Source: Sulfitobacter sp. HGT1
GTDB taxonomy: Bacteria; Pseudomonadota; Alphaproteobacteria; Rhodobacterales; Rhodobacteraceae
DNA length: 64,000 nucleotides
Reading direction: 5' to 3'
Assembly (NCBI RefSeq): GCF_013282155.1
Contig: NZ_BLWI01000010.1
Coordinates: 248,001 to 312,000 of the forward strand
The translations under genes and the position numbers were made by a program. Shown piece after piece: positions 18,721-29,500 of this stretch. How positions within the stretch are numbered: position 1 is the first letter of the stretch; each line of letters opens with the position of its first letter. The notes below the pieces were generated by a model that ran no database searches, was not told the DNA's origin, and saw nothing but the letters and a program-made list of their open reading frames with translations.

Positions 18721-19062
18721 ATGAAAACCCTCTCTCTCTTGATTTCTGCACTGACCCTGACCGCGCCCATGGCGATGGCGCAAACAAACCATTCGACCAT
18801 GGACCATTCCAACATGCCGATGAGCGACGCACAGATCGAAGGCGCTGTTCACGCCAAGGCCATCGTCAATGCCATCGGTGACGGCACCGTCAATGTCAGC
18901 CACGAACCGATCCCCGAAATCGGCTGGCCTGCGATGACGATGGACATGGCCCTGACCCCCGACGCCGTCATCGACGGTGTTGCGCAAGGCGATGAGGTCA
19001 TCTTGATGCTGATCAAGGGCGCGGATGGCATGTATGCCGTCAACGCCATGATGCCGGAATAA
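18721..19062 (+). CDS. cusF: Periplasmic copper chaperone CusF
   Basis: 113 residues. A signal peptide is at 1-20 (ending AMAMA), followed by a Met/His segment TMDHSNMPM, then an OB-fold with the CusF copper site: His61, Trp69, Met72 and Met74 (VSHEPIPEIGWPAMTMDM). These match the His-Trp-Met-Met set of E. coli CusF. It would shuttle Cu(I) to CusB. It is 24 bases downstream of cusA with a good AAGGA site. Sequence similarity to the second module of the CusB tail suggests that the tail arose by duplication of such a gene. Confidence 0.92.
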   Translation: MKTLSLLISALTLTAPMAMAQTNHSTMDHSNMPMSDAQIEGAVHAKAIVNAIGDGTVNVSHEPIPEIGWPAMTMDMALTPDAVIDGVAQGDEVILMLIKGADGMYAVNAMMPE

Positions 19063-19073
19063 ACGAACACGCG

Positions 19074-19100
19074 GCTGGCCGGGGTTATTCTCCGGCCAGC
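19074..19100 (+). terminator. Hairpin after cusF
   Basis: GCTGGCCGG (19074-19082) and CCGGCCAGC (19092-19100) form a perfect 9-bp stem with a 9-base loop, 12 bases past the cusF stop. Only a short pyrimidine stretch (gcccctttg) follows, so it may terminate or protect the cusF mRNA end. Confidence 0.5.
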
Positions 19101-19130
19101 GCCCCTTTGAGTGAAATGGAAGACAACACA

Positions 19131-19556
19131 ATGCGCATCAAAATCGCCGTGATCACCGCCGCCGTTGCGACCCTTGGGGGCCTGTGGCTTTTATGGCCGA
19201 CAGTGTCAGAACCGGTGACCGAAACCACGCCGGGCGGTCCTATGGTCACCGTAACCCTGCCTGCATCACTGAGCACGCGCGAGAAGATGGGCGAAACCGC
19301 ATTCAACGCCAGCTGCGCGGATTGCCATGGCACCAACGGTGCCGGACGTGACGGCATCGCCCCGCCGCTGATCCACAAGATTTACGAACCCGGTCATCAC
19401 GGCGATATATCCTTTGAGCGGGCCGCCCTGTACGGGGTAAAATCGCACCACTGGACTTTCGGCGACATGGCCCCGGTCAAGGGGCTGACCGCCGCAGACA
19501 TCGGCACAATCGTGGCATATGTTCGCGCGGTGCAACGTGCTAACGGTATCAACTAG
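19131..19556 (+). CDS. Membrane-anchored c-type cytochrome in copper cluster
   Basis: 141 residues from the ATG at 19131, which begins the hydrophobic anchor; a TTG at 19107 and an ATG at 19116 are less fitting. The uncleaved-looking N-terminal segment (VITAAVATLGGLWLLWP) is followed by heme motif CADCH (Cys62, Cys65, His66) and GTNGAGRDGIAPPLIH. The Met in FGDMAPVKGL is a likely axial ligand. It resembles cytochromes found with copper-handling genes. A role in redox control of copper is possible but is inference. copC follows after 22 bases. Confidence 0.85.
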   Translation: MRIKIAVITAAVATLGGLWLLWPTVSEPVTETTPGGPMVTVTLPASLSTREKMGETAFNASCADCHGTNGAGRDGIAPPLIHKIYEPGHHGDISFERAALYGVKSHHWTFGDMAPVKGLTAADIGTIVAYVRAVQRANGIN

Positions 19557-19578
19557 ACTGTTTTAAAAGGAATTTGCC

Positions 19579-19938
19579 ATGAGACGCCCCATAACACTTG
19601 CCGCGGTTTTCCTGTTTGCCCTGACCTTTGCAGCGGGCCAGACCGCCGCACATTCCAAAAAGCAGGCGACGGTGCCAGCGGATGGTGCGGTCCTCGCAAT
19701 ATCGCCCGAAACCATCGCCATGACCTTTGACATGCCCCTTCGCGTGACCCTGATTTCCTTGCGCGACCAAGACGGTACGGACCACGCGTTGACACGCAGC
19801 GATAACATGCAACCCGTCAGCGATTTTGCCGCCACACCGCCCGCGCTTTCGGCGGGTACATACACGGTGGAATGGCGCGGTCTGGCAGCGGACGGGCATC
19901 CCATGCAGGGCCAGTTCAGCTTTGACATCGCCGAGTAG
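19579..19938 (+). CDS. copC: Periplasmic copper-binding protein CopC
   Basis: 119 residues. A signal peptide is at 1-24 (cleavage before HSKK), giving a mature N-terminal His25, the classical Cu(II) ligand. The beta-barrel core follows, with ISPETIAMTFDMPL and a late DGHPMQGQFSFDI that supplies the second His and the conserved Gly-His-Pro. It binds copper in the periplasm and usually works with CopD, encoded 6 bases downstream. It lacks the long Met-rich loop of Pseudomonas CopC, so a Cu(II)-only site is likely. Confidence 0.9.
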   Translation: MRRPITLAAVFLFALTFAAGQTAAHSKKQATVPADGAVLAISPETIAMTFDMPLRVTLISLRDQDGTDHALTRSDNMQPVSDFAATPPALSAGTYTVEWRGLAADGHPMQGQFSFDIAE

Positions 19939-19944
19939 AAGGCC

Positions 19945-20829
19945 ATGTTGGATGCAATAGCAGGGGCCGACGCGCTGGTCTGGATCGCGATCTGCGTCAA
20001 GGCGCTGGTCTATGCCACGTCCCTGACTGCAGCAGGGTCCGTGTTGTCCTACGTCTCATTGCGCCCCCTGCCCGCCGTTGAGCGCGGGTGGCTTGTGCGC
20101 CTTGCGGTGTTCTGCGCGCTTGCAGCGGCGGTTTTGTCAGTCGCGCGGCTGCCCCTGCGGGCCAGCTTTTTGATGGGCGGCACCTGGGAGGGTGCTTTTG
20201 ACCCGATGATTTTGACAATGGTCGCGCAAAGCCCGCTGGGGACAAGCATTGCCCTGCGCCTCCTCGGGCTGGCGCTTGTTCTGGCGCTGCTGATCCCCGC
20301 GCGCATCGGAACTGCCCTGTCGGTGATCGGCGCAGTGCTGGTTGCCGCGTCCTTTGCGTTTCGGGGGCACGCGCTGGCCGAACCGCGCATCGTGCTTGGC
20401 CTGCTGATCACCCTGCACATTGTGACCGTGGCGTTCTGGATCGGAGCCTTTGCGCCGCTTTACCGGCTTGCGGGGACGGATCGGGCAACTGCGGGGATGC
20501 TTGCCCATCGTTTCGGCCAATCTGCCGTCTGGTTTGTCGGGGTGCTTGCGGTGTCGGGCGTGGTCACCTTATGGCTTTTGACGGGCACCCCCCTGACCGC
20601 GATCACCACAGCTTACGGGCAGCTTTTCATCCTCAAGATCGGCAGTTTTACGGCGCTGCTGGGGTTGGCGGCTTGGAACAAGCTGCTTTTGACACCCGCG
20701 TTGCTGCGCCAGGATCAGGACGCCGCGGTAAAACTGCGCCGTTCCATCGCGATCGAAGCCGTCCTTGTCGCGCTTATCCTTCTAACCACCGCAACGCTGA
20801 CAACGGTGACTGCCCCAGCGGGGATGTGA
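19945..20829 (+). CDS. copD: Copper transport membrane protein CopD
   Basis: 294 residues with about eight hydrophobic segments. The second is VWIAICVKALVYATSLTAAG. Family features include SFAFRGHALAE (GHA), LLITLHIVTVAFWIGAFAPL (LH...FWIG) and a Lys-rich loop ILKIGSFTALLGLAAWNK. These match the CopD domain (PF05425). It probably imports copper into the cytoplasm with CopC or serves copper enzyme loading. It is last in the plus-strand cluster. The gene converges with the VIT-type gene, with a hairpin between them. Confidence 0.88.
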   Translation: MLDAIAGADALVWIAICVKALVYATSLTAAGSVLSYVSLRPLPAVERGWLVRLAVFCALAAAVLSVARLPLRASFLMGGTWEGAFDPMILTMVAQSPLGTSIALRLLGLALVLALLIPARIGTALSVIGAVLVAASFAFRGHALAEPRIVLGLLITLHIVTVAFWIGAFAPLYRLAGTDRATAGMLAHRFGQSAVWFVGVLAVSGVVTLWLLTGTPLTAITTAYGQLFILKIGSFTALLGLAAWNKLLLTPALLRQDQDAAVKLRRSIAIEAVLVALILLTTATLTTVTAPAGM

Positions 20830-20830
20830 A

Positions 20831-20858
20831 GGGGCGGTCTGATCGGGTTTACCGCCCC
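20831..20858. terminator. Hairpin between convergent copD and VIT-type genes
   Basis: GGGGCGGT (20831-20838) pairs with ACCGCCCC (20851-20858) across a 12-base loop, in the 42-base gap between two converging genes. It could serve both directions; no clear T-run. Confidence 0.45.
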
Positions 20859-20871
20859 CCGATTGCCGCCC

Positions 20872-21579
20872 TTAAACGCTGACCCCAAAGAGATGCCCCA
20901 CAGCGGCCGTGATGGCCATGGCAGCGGCCCCCCAGAACAAGACGCGGGCCGTCGCGCGCAGCTTGGGCGCGCCGCCGACTTGTGCGCCCAAAGCACCCAG
21001 ACCGGCAAGACAGATCAAGGTCGCGATCACCACGGTCGGGATAATCTTGTCACTAGGTGCCAGAATGGCTGCGATAAGCGGCAGCGCCGCGGCGATGGTA
21101 AAGGTGAAGCCCGACGCAAGTGCCGCTTGCATCGGATTGGCCGCATGGACATCGGACAGGCCAAGCTCGTCGCGGATATGCGCGCCGAGCGCGTCTTTTT
21201 CGGTCAGTTCGCGTGCCACCAATTTGGCTGTTTCAAGCGACAGTCCACGGGCATGATAGATCGAAGCCAGCTCTGCTTCTTCGGCTTCCGGCGTGTCGAT
21301 CAGGGCCTGCTTTTCACGCGCGATATCGGCGCGCTCCACATCCGATTGCGAACTGACCGACACATATTCGCCAGCCGCCATAGACATTGCACCCGCCGCA
21401 AGCCCCGCCGCCCCGGCCACCAAAATCGCATTCGGGCTTGGGTCCGCCGCCGCAACACCGACGATCAGGGATGAAACCGATACGATGCCGTCATTGGCCC
21501 CCAAAACAGATGCCCGTAACCAGCCCGAGCGATTGATGTAATGCAATTCTTCATGGGCGGATTCGTAAGGTAGGTTCAT
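20872..21579 (-). CDS. VIT1/CCC1-family Fe2+/Mn2+ transporter
   Basis: 235 residues. It starts with HEELHYINRSGWLRASVLGA followed by NDGIVSVSSLIVGVAAA, the family N-terminus, then GAMSMAAGEYVSVSSQSDVE (the second conserved metal-path segment). A cytoplasmic metal-binding helical region with Glu pairs (TPEAEEAEL) comes next, and three C-terminal membrane segments end at GHLFGVSV. The family moves Fe2+ or Mn2+ out of the cytosol. The ATG follows AAAGGAGATCACC. It stands alone, facing the copper cluster, and is probably part of the metal-stress neighbourhood. Confidence 0.9.
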   Translation of the reverse strand: MNLPYESAHEELHYINRSGWLRASVLGANDGIVSVSSLIVGVAAADPSPNAILVAGAAGLAAGAMSMAAGEYVSVSSQSDVERADIAREKQALIDTPEAEEAELASIYHARGLSLETAKLVARELTEKDALGAHIRDELGLSDVHAANPMQAALASGFTFTIAAALPLIAAILAPSDKIIPTVVIATLICLAGLGALGAQVGGAPKLRATARVLFWGAAAMAITAAVGHLFGVSV

Positions 21580-21794
21580 GGTGATCTCCTTTGAAAAGCT
21601 GGCTGCAACACGATTGGAGCATGATCCGAGAATAACGTGTCAGGCACAGGGATGTCCAACGCAACCCTTGATCCGCCCAAAACGAGGGCCAGAAACGCAC
21701 ACCCCGCCGCTGGCGACAGCGACGGGGGTAATGGCGGCGATCGGGCCACAGCGGGTTTGACCAAGCCCGCAACATGCAAACAGTGGTTAGACGA

Positions 21795-23456
21795 TTAGAA
21801 GGCGCTAAGCGTCAGCATCCCCGAGATCACATAGTCGGACTGGTTGGTCAGCGACTCTTTGATCGGGGCCGCAATCGACAAGGTGCCGCTTGCGTATTTG
21901 CTGAAGCTGTAGTTCACGCCAAGCCCTGCCGAGATCAATGTGGTGTGGCTTGGGAAGGTTGAATAGACCTCGCCGAAATCCGCAAAGACAAACCCGTCCA
22001 AGGGCTTGCCCTTCACCTCGAACTGTTTGTGCAGTTCCGAGCTGACGTAATAGCCGCTATCGCCCGCAACACCATCTGCCGGATAGCCGCGCACCGTTGT
22101 CGGGCCGCCGATCTGGAACAGCAGGTTGCCGGGCAACAGCTTGTCGTTGGAATGTTGCCATGCCCCGGAGCCCACATAGGTCAGCCCGTTGGCAAAACGG
22201 TATTGTCCGTTGAACGACCCCGCCAGCAGAAAGATATCACGGTCGGTGCTGGCGATATTATCCGTTGATTTGGCGAATACGCCCTGAATTTGTGTGGCAA
22301 CCGACCCGTTATCCCCGCGATAGGACAGGGTGACGCCGGGCGCGTATTTGACGGTCTTGCTGTCCACAAGCGGCACCCCTGCGGATGCAGATGTGCTGGT
22401 TCCGGCAAAGGCCGATGCCGTGCCAAGCACCGTCCAGCGGTCATTGATGAACAACGGGTGCGACAGGCTCAGGTCTGCCGATTTGGATTTGCCCCTGATA
22501 TCAAGCACCGTGGTCGGCCCTGCAACAACAGCAATGTTGGACGCCGTGACGCTTGCGGCCAGACGTGTGCCATAGGTGTTGATCGGAAACTCGTAGCGCA
22601 AAGTGCCCGAAGAGCTGCCTTCGCTGAAGGACAGATAGGTCAGGAACGTATCGTCATTGCCCATGATGCCATAGCGACGGTAAAGCGCCGACAGCTGGAC
22701 TTCGCCCGTGGAGGTAACGCCTTGGTTATCCACGTAAACCTCGAGCTCGGTTTTGGGCGGCTCCGTGATGCCAAGCAGCAGATCGGTATAGCCAAACTCG
22801 GCTCCGGGCTGCAACAAAAGCCGCAGCTGGGCGCGGTTGGTCGCGTTGAAAAGTTCAATGTCCTTGCTGGCGGTGGGCACATCAACGGTGGTGCCTTTGG
22901 CAAGGGTCACACGGTCAAAGACAAATTCATCTGTCGACGTGCGTTCACCGACCAAAGCCACATTGCCCAACTGCCCTTCGACCAACCGGATCTCGAGGTT
23001 GCCTGCATTCAGGTTCTGCGGCGGCAAGATCGCGGCCGCGGTGACGATACCCTTTTCGGCGTATAGATCGTTAACATCCCGGACCAGTTCGGAAATCTGC
23101 GAGAAATCCACCCGCTTGCCACGGTATTTCGCCGCGATCGGTGCCAGTTCTTCCTGTGTCAGAAAGGCAGACTCGGGCCCGATGGTGACGCTGCGCAGCA
23201 ATACGGTTGGCCCGCCGCTCGGCGGTAGATCGCGGCGGTTGATCTCGTCTGTAATAACCCCCGGCCCTGACTGCCGCGTGCTCGAACCTGCGTCTTCCTG
23301 TTCAAGGCGGCGGCGGTTTTCATCGGCAATCCGGCTTTGGATGTTGGCTTGCTGCGCGGTAACCTGGGCGGATACGGGCGTTGGCAAAGCCATCCCCCCA
23401 CCGATCAGGGCCGCTGCGGATGCATGAAAGAGAATGGTACGGATGCTATTTTGCAT
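21795..23456 (-). CDS. TpsB-type outer-membrane transporter (ShlB/FhaC/HecB family)
   Basis: 553 residues from the ATG at 23456, which opens a signal peptide (IRTILFHASAAALIGGG, cleavage near VSAQ) and has AGAAGG upstream; a longer open frame from 23528 is less likely. N-terminal helix (QQANIQSRIADENRRRLEQE), then POTRA domains (TVLLRSVTIGPESAFLTQEE; GIVTAAAILPPQNLNAGNLE), then a beta-barrel with the loop-6 motif GGPTTVRGY. The last residue is Phe (SGMLTLSAF), the usual barrel end. It would secrete the 6,427-residue TpsA, encoded 75 bases upstream. Confidence 0.9.
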   Translation of the reverse strand: MQNSIRTILFHASAAALIGGGMALPTPVSAQVTAQQANIQSRIADENRRRLEQEDAGSSTRQSGPGVITDEINRRDLPPSGGPTVLLRSVTIGPESAFLTQEELAPIAAKYRGKRVDFSQISELVRDVNDLYAEKGIVTAAAILPPQNLNAGNLEIRLVEGQLGNVALVGERTSTDEFVFDRVTLAKGTTVDVPTASKDIELFNATNRAQLRLLLQPGAEFGYTDLLLGITEPPKTELEVYVDNQGVTSTGEVQLSALYRRYGIMGNDDTFLTYLSFSEGSSSGTLRYEFPINTYGTRLAASVTASNIAVVAGPTTVLDIRGKSKSADLSLSHPLFINDRWTVLGTASAFAGTSTSASAGVPLVDSKTVKYAPGVTLSYRGDNGSVATQIQGVFAKSTDNIASTDRDIFLLAGSFNGQYRFANGLTYVGSGAWQHSNDKLLPGNLLFQIGGPTTVRGYPADGVAGDSGYYVSSELHKQFEVKGKPLDGFVFADFGEVYSTFPSHTTLISAGLGVNYSFSKYASGTLSIAAPIKESLTNQSDYVISGMLTLSAF

Positions 23457-23531
23457 GAAGTAACCTTCTTTGGGTTTTAGAGACGTTTTTTGATTATGCT
23501 CGATTGTTTTATGTTTCATTTTCTTCATCCG

Positions 23532-26500
23532 TTACTGGACCCGCAGCATGACTGCCGGACCCGAGCCGCGCACAAAGATCATGTACTCTACGCCGTTGAT
23601 AACGACGACTTCGCCGTCAAACTGCGCCAGATCCAATGTATCTTCCTCATCAACGGCGACGGACCCAAAGGAACGGATCAAAGGATCATCCGCTTGTTGG
23701 ATATTGCGAACCGTATCGCGGATCAAACTGATGCCGCCCAGTGGTGTTGGCAAGACGTCGATCAGTTTTGATGTTGTGTCATACTGAACCACGATGCCGT
23801 TTGTTGAGGTCGTGTTGTCATCAAGGGTCAACCCAAAGCCGAAGGACGGCACAAAGACCTGCACGTTACTGCCCGATTGCGGCACTGGCGTGCGATTATC
23901 AACCTTGATCGTCTGGATCGGCGATGTCAGCAGCAATGATCCCGGCACATAGGCATTCTTGATCTCGGTGCGTGTTGCCGTTGTCATCAAGGTTGTATCG
24001 ACCACTTTGAGGTCATCCACGATAATGCCGGCAGGTGCATCAACCGTCACGGCGGCAGAGGTGCCGACCGTGTCATTCGCCCCCGTCAATGACATGTTCA
24101 ACGGGCTTGGGCCGCTTGGGGTCTGTGTGACCGCCGCGCTAATCTTGTCTGCGCGCAGCTCGATCGTGTCGGCCACCTGAACATCGGTGAGGTTCAATTC
24201 ATTGGTGGCTTGCAGATACAGATTGCGCCCGCCGATCACCCGGATGTTCAACGATCCGGGCAAACCGCCTGCCCCTGCGGTATTGGTCACATCGCCAATC
24301 GCGATTTCGGTATCGCCCGTGATATCGCCGGTCGATGTGATTGTTGAATCAACCCCTGTCCGGATGGCGTTAAAGGTCACACCGTCGCCCGTGATCTCGC
24401 TTGATCCGGTTGTGGTGATGTCCGTGCCGCTGACCGCCCCGGCCTTGGAGGTGATGGTGGAATCGCCCCCTGCCATGATGGTGTCAAAGACCACGCCATT
24501 GCCGTTGATGACGCTTGACCCGTTGGCATCGATATCACCACCGGTGACCGACCCGTTGACCGACGTCACGCCGATGTTTCCAACATCAGTTGGCAGGCCA
24601 GCCGCTGTCAATTTCGTAAAGGTTACAGCGTCTTGCGCGACAAAGCTCTGGCTTCCGCCAGCGGTCGCATTAACGATATCCATCGCGCCTGTACCTGTGA
24701 CCGTGATCCCGCCTTGGTTTGCGGTCAGCGCGGTCAGTTTGATATCGCTCAGCGCGTCAACACTGATCGATCCGTTTGCCGCCGAAGCGTCAAGCAGACC
24801 GGTGACGATACGCAATGGATTTGCAACATCTGTAACCGTGTCATCATCGGCTGTTTCATTGGCACGGGTTTTGTCGCCAATACCCTGACCCGCGACGATC
24901 TTGACCCCTGCGCCCGCTGTTGTGGCGCTGATGTCAAAGGCACGTCCCGCAAGGGTACCGGCAAAGACCTGCCCCCCTGCATCAATATTGACCGCATCCG
25001 TCGCACCGCTGGAGGATTTGACCGCAGTAAGTTGCGCATCCCCGACCGTGGTGATGGCGACCTTGCCTGCGGCTGTCAGCGCCGCACCGTTCAACATCTT
25101 GAGCGACTCCGCGTCAACAGACGCTGCCCCCGCACCGGATGTGACTTGCGCGTTCTGACCCAGAACTTGACGCCCGCCCGCTGTCAGGATGATCGCACCT
25201 GCTGTGTCAACGACACCGTCGATGACGCTTTCGCCCGCAGCACTCAGCGTGATATCGCCGCCATTTGTTGATTTGGCTTCGGTCACGATGAATTTCGATC
25301 CCGACGGCCCGTTCAGATCAATGCTGCCTTGGGCATTTGCGGTGATCTTGCCTTTTGGGTTCACCCCGACGTTCAAGGCATTGCCCGGCGCACCGATGGT
25401 CCCGTTGGCCGCCGTCAATTCGACTTCGGTGCCCAGAATGTTGATCAGCAGATCGCCGTTCGCATTGGTCAGTGATCCGTTCAAGGCGTTCAGTTTCACA
25501 TTCTGTGGCGAATAGATCGTGTCGATGGCACCACCGTTTGCAAACTCGAGGTTCACGGAGTTTTGCGCCCGTGCCGTAGTTGTGGCACCGGCGTTCAATG
25601 CAAGCCGTACCGGAACGGTGTCAGTCCCGATACCACCTTGTGACGATTCCAGGATCAGGTTGCCTGTCGAAATCATGCTGCCGCTTGCCGCGTTTGTGAT
25701 GCCGTTGCGCACCTTGATGCGGGTTTCGCCTTTTGTGGTCACGGCCCCCAACAAGGCACCGCTGCGCGACGCAAGGAAGGCCTTGCCGATGTCGCTTTTC
25801 ACGTCGGTCCCCGCGGCGGTTGCCACATCGAGGTTCAGCTTTTCGGCCGCAGCAAAGTTCAACGGACGTTTGCTCAGCACGGTCAGCAAGGTGTTTTCAG
25901 GCGACACCTGCCCCGCAGCCGCCGCATCAAATGCTGCTTTCTGCGTTGCGCTAAGGGTGTCGTAATCTTCCCAAAGCGGAATTTCGACATCGCCGCCCGC
26001 CGTGGTGATGGTCAGCAGCAGGTCGGTACGTTCTGCGGCAGCCAAAGCGACTTTTTGATCTGGCGTCAAAAGCGCCGGATCAAGGCTGGACCGGATGGAG
26101 ACACCCAGATTGCCTGTGCTGTCTTTGACGGTTTCACCAATGCCCTTGTTGGCGAGGATCGTGACTGTCCGACCCGAAACGTTTGGATCCTTGATCACCG
26201 GGTTCGTCCCCGTGACCGTTTTCAAGGCACCCGGCGCGATGGAGAACGCCAATTCGCGCTCGGTCCAGACCGACCCGCTGGTCAATTGCGCCCGTTCATC
26301 CGTGGTGGCACCTACCTTGTGCCCCTCGACATAGACACCGCCGGTTTCGGAGCCGACCGTGGCGTCCAGTTTGCGGTAGCTCTCGGTTTGTTCGGTTTCA
26401 TAGGCGCTGATCTTCAACGCGACTTCGGCATCGACTTGCGCCGTTGTATAGGCCGGATTGGCCGCCTTGATCTGGTCGCCGTAATAGCTGGTCAGCGCCT

Positions 26501-29500
26501 TGTGCTGGGCTGATGTCGGGTCGACTTTTACGGTGAACGCGGCATCAAATACCGTTGGGTCAGCCTGGGTTTGGCGGATTTCCCAATATTGATGGTATTG
26601 CTTGGTTTTGACGTTTTCGAACGCTTTGATGGTCTGCTCTTGCTTGAGCGCGTTATTATTGCCGATGGCATCGACGCTTTGAACAACGCCGGCACCGTCC
26701 GTTACGGTACGACCGGTGGATTTATCCAGCAAGCCAAGGCTATCCCAATACCCCAACAACTGGTTGTAAGTGCGGGTATCAATGGTTTCGACCGGATTGT
26801 TGTCAAGGATCTGACCCTTGGACGCGAGGGTGACATTGCCCCCCAGCGACAAGGCCTGATTGACCAGCATGGTACCGTCAGTCGTCGAACCATCCGTATT
26901 GCCGGCCCAGCTTCCTGAACGGATACCGATGTCGCCAGTTGCAACAGCCGTCAGACCCAGCACCGCATTTTGGGGTGTTTCGCTGAACGGACGGAAAGAC
27001 TGGTCGCTGGTAAAGCCGGTGTTCACGCGCAGCAGCTTGCTTTCTTTTGCCGCGTCCCATGTGGCGGGATCATAGTCGGGGGTTTCACCGATAGATCCGC
27101 CCAAGGCCGTCAGATTGGCGCGCCAGCCCTGCACAAGCGACCCGCCAGCACCAGCAAGTGCCGGGGATGTGCTGGCAAGGATCGACCCGAAGGACACAAG
27201 GCTGACATTCCCGCGCGAGGTGGCCTCGTCCAGGGTTGCCGTGCCTGCCGCCGTGATATGGCCCGCAATAATGTCGCCGCGGCTGATCGCCGAGACGTTG
27301 CCGTTGCCAGCATTGGCCGTGAAATACCCGTTACCGGCGCTTGCGCCTGTTAGGTTCACCGCCAGTGCCAAACCGGGTGCATTTACCGGATCGGTTGGCT
27401 TCTTGATGCCACCCACAGACCCGCTTGCATTCAGGATCGCGGTTTGCGCGCTCAGCAGGGAGTTTTTCGTGCCCTGAATGATCGAGCTTTCCGTTCCGTT
27501 TGCCGTGATCGTGGTGGTGCCCGCAACGTTGGTCAGGTTGCCGTCGAGGATGACATCGCTGCCGGAGGTGATGTTGATCGAACCTTGGTCCTGACCGATA
27601 AATTCGACCGCGATCGGGTAATCCGCTCTGAGCGACTCCGTGGTGATGGTCGTATATTCCTGCGTCAGCTTTGCATAATATGTCTTTTCGGACACGATAC
27701 ACAGTGTCCACCAGTTACAGCTGCGTGAGCTGGAGCCAGTGTTTTCGAACTCGTTCTTTGTAAAGGTGGTGTCGTTCGCTGTGGTATACTGGGTCCCTGC
27801 ATTGGCCAGGTCGGTATTTTTTGAGATGGTAGATGGCGGCTCTTGGAAATAGGCACCGTTCTTATTGGTCAGTCCCCCACCGGTTTTCGTATTGACGGTC
27901 GTGACATAGGTACCATCCTCCAGCCGGGCAATGCTCAAGCGGGCCGGGTTACTATCGAGGGTAAGGCTATTGATGCTCGCCACCGTCAGATCCGACGAGC
28001 CGAACAACTCGGTCGAGGTTTTGGAGTAGTTCGAGGTTTTCGAGAAAGTCTCGCCTGTGGTCCAGACATAGCGTTGGTTGGCTTCGGGATTAAAGGTCGC
28101 ATCGCGATCTGTGCCGTCTTTTGCGACGACGCCACCCGTGAATACCAATGCGCCCGTTGCATTGTTGATCGTGCCGGTCTGCGACACGCTTTTTACGACA
28201 CCGCCCGTTGCGCCAGGCGTATATTCCCGCTCATAGGTCGTCTTGCGGATCGACACGACCGGATTGGTAGGGTCCGTAACATTAACCCCGATGACATCGG
28301 TGATCTCGATCTTGCCTTTGGTGCCCCGCAGATCGCCGGCTGGGTCTTCGCCCGTGCTAAGCGATTTCAGCACAACAGGAATATTCCCGGTATTGGTGAT
28401 ATCAATTTTGCCGAAACCATCCAGAACATTCAGCTTACCGGCACCATCCGAGGTGTTCATGATCTGGCCGAACAGCTGGATATAGCCGCCGCGTACACTG
28501 GCCCCGTTCACAAGGTACTGTTTGTTCTTGGCGTCATAAGACGCGCCGATGTTGTTGTCCGGTCTGGTCGAAATCACCGAGAAGATGCCGTCGCCGCCAT
28601 TGGCTGCGGTGTAGTTATCGGCAAAGGTCTTGTCGAATTCCAGACGGCCTTCGATCTGGCCTGACAGGTAATCCTTGATGTTGACCTGTGTGGCCACACC
28701 GCCGATTGTCAGCGTCCGCACAGGCGACGCGTCCGGGTTCTTGGCCAGTTCACCCTCATATTGCGCGTTGACCAAGGCCAGTTCTTCGGGGTCGATCCCG
28801 ACAGGGACAAAGCTAAGGATCAGCCCGCCACCCAGGTCTTTGCTCAGTTCCTTGACGGTCGCGTTTTTGTTTGCGGTGACAAGCGCGTTAATTTCCGCCT
28901 GCGTGCGCCCGACCAATTCGGGTGCGCCCGTCAATTTCGGTGCCCCGTCCAGATCAAGCTTCCAATTGGCAATGCCGCTTTGGATGGTGCTGTTGATGTT
29001 CAGATACCGCGCCGCAATCGATACCGAGCCATTTGCGGTGATGCCCTTGCCTGCTTCGGTTGCGTCTTTGGGGTCCGAAAAACTGGCCGGGTCGCCGCCG
29101 ATATGGTTGAACCCGTTGACATAGCTGGAGACGAAATCACCGTTTCTGGCCAGAATATCGACCGAGCCCGCGTTGATCTTGCCGCGGATATAGATGTTGC
29201 CCGATGCGCTGTCGATTTTCACCGCACCGCGGGTGTTCTCGATCACGGCACCTGTCTTCAGGATGATATCCGGTGCAAGGCGCTTGTTGGCAAGCTGGGC
29301 CTTGGCGGACCCCGGTACGTAGTAATCGGAATCCTCGGTGTTGTATTCCGAATAGATCTCGACGGCACCGCGGCTGGAATTGCGCGATGTTTCGATGTTC
29401 TTGAAATTGCCTGCGACGCCACCGGCGTTCAGGCGGGTGATATCGTCATTGTCATAGACCAACACGCCATTCAGACGCACATTGCCAGCGTCGTAATCAG

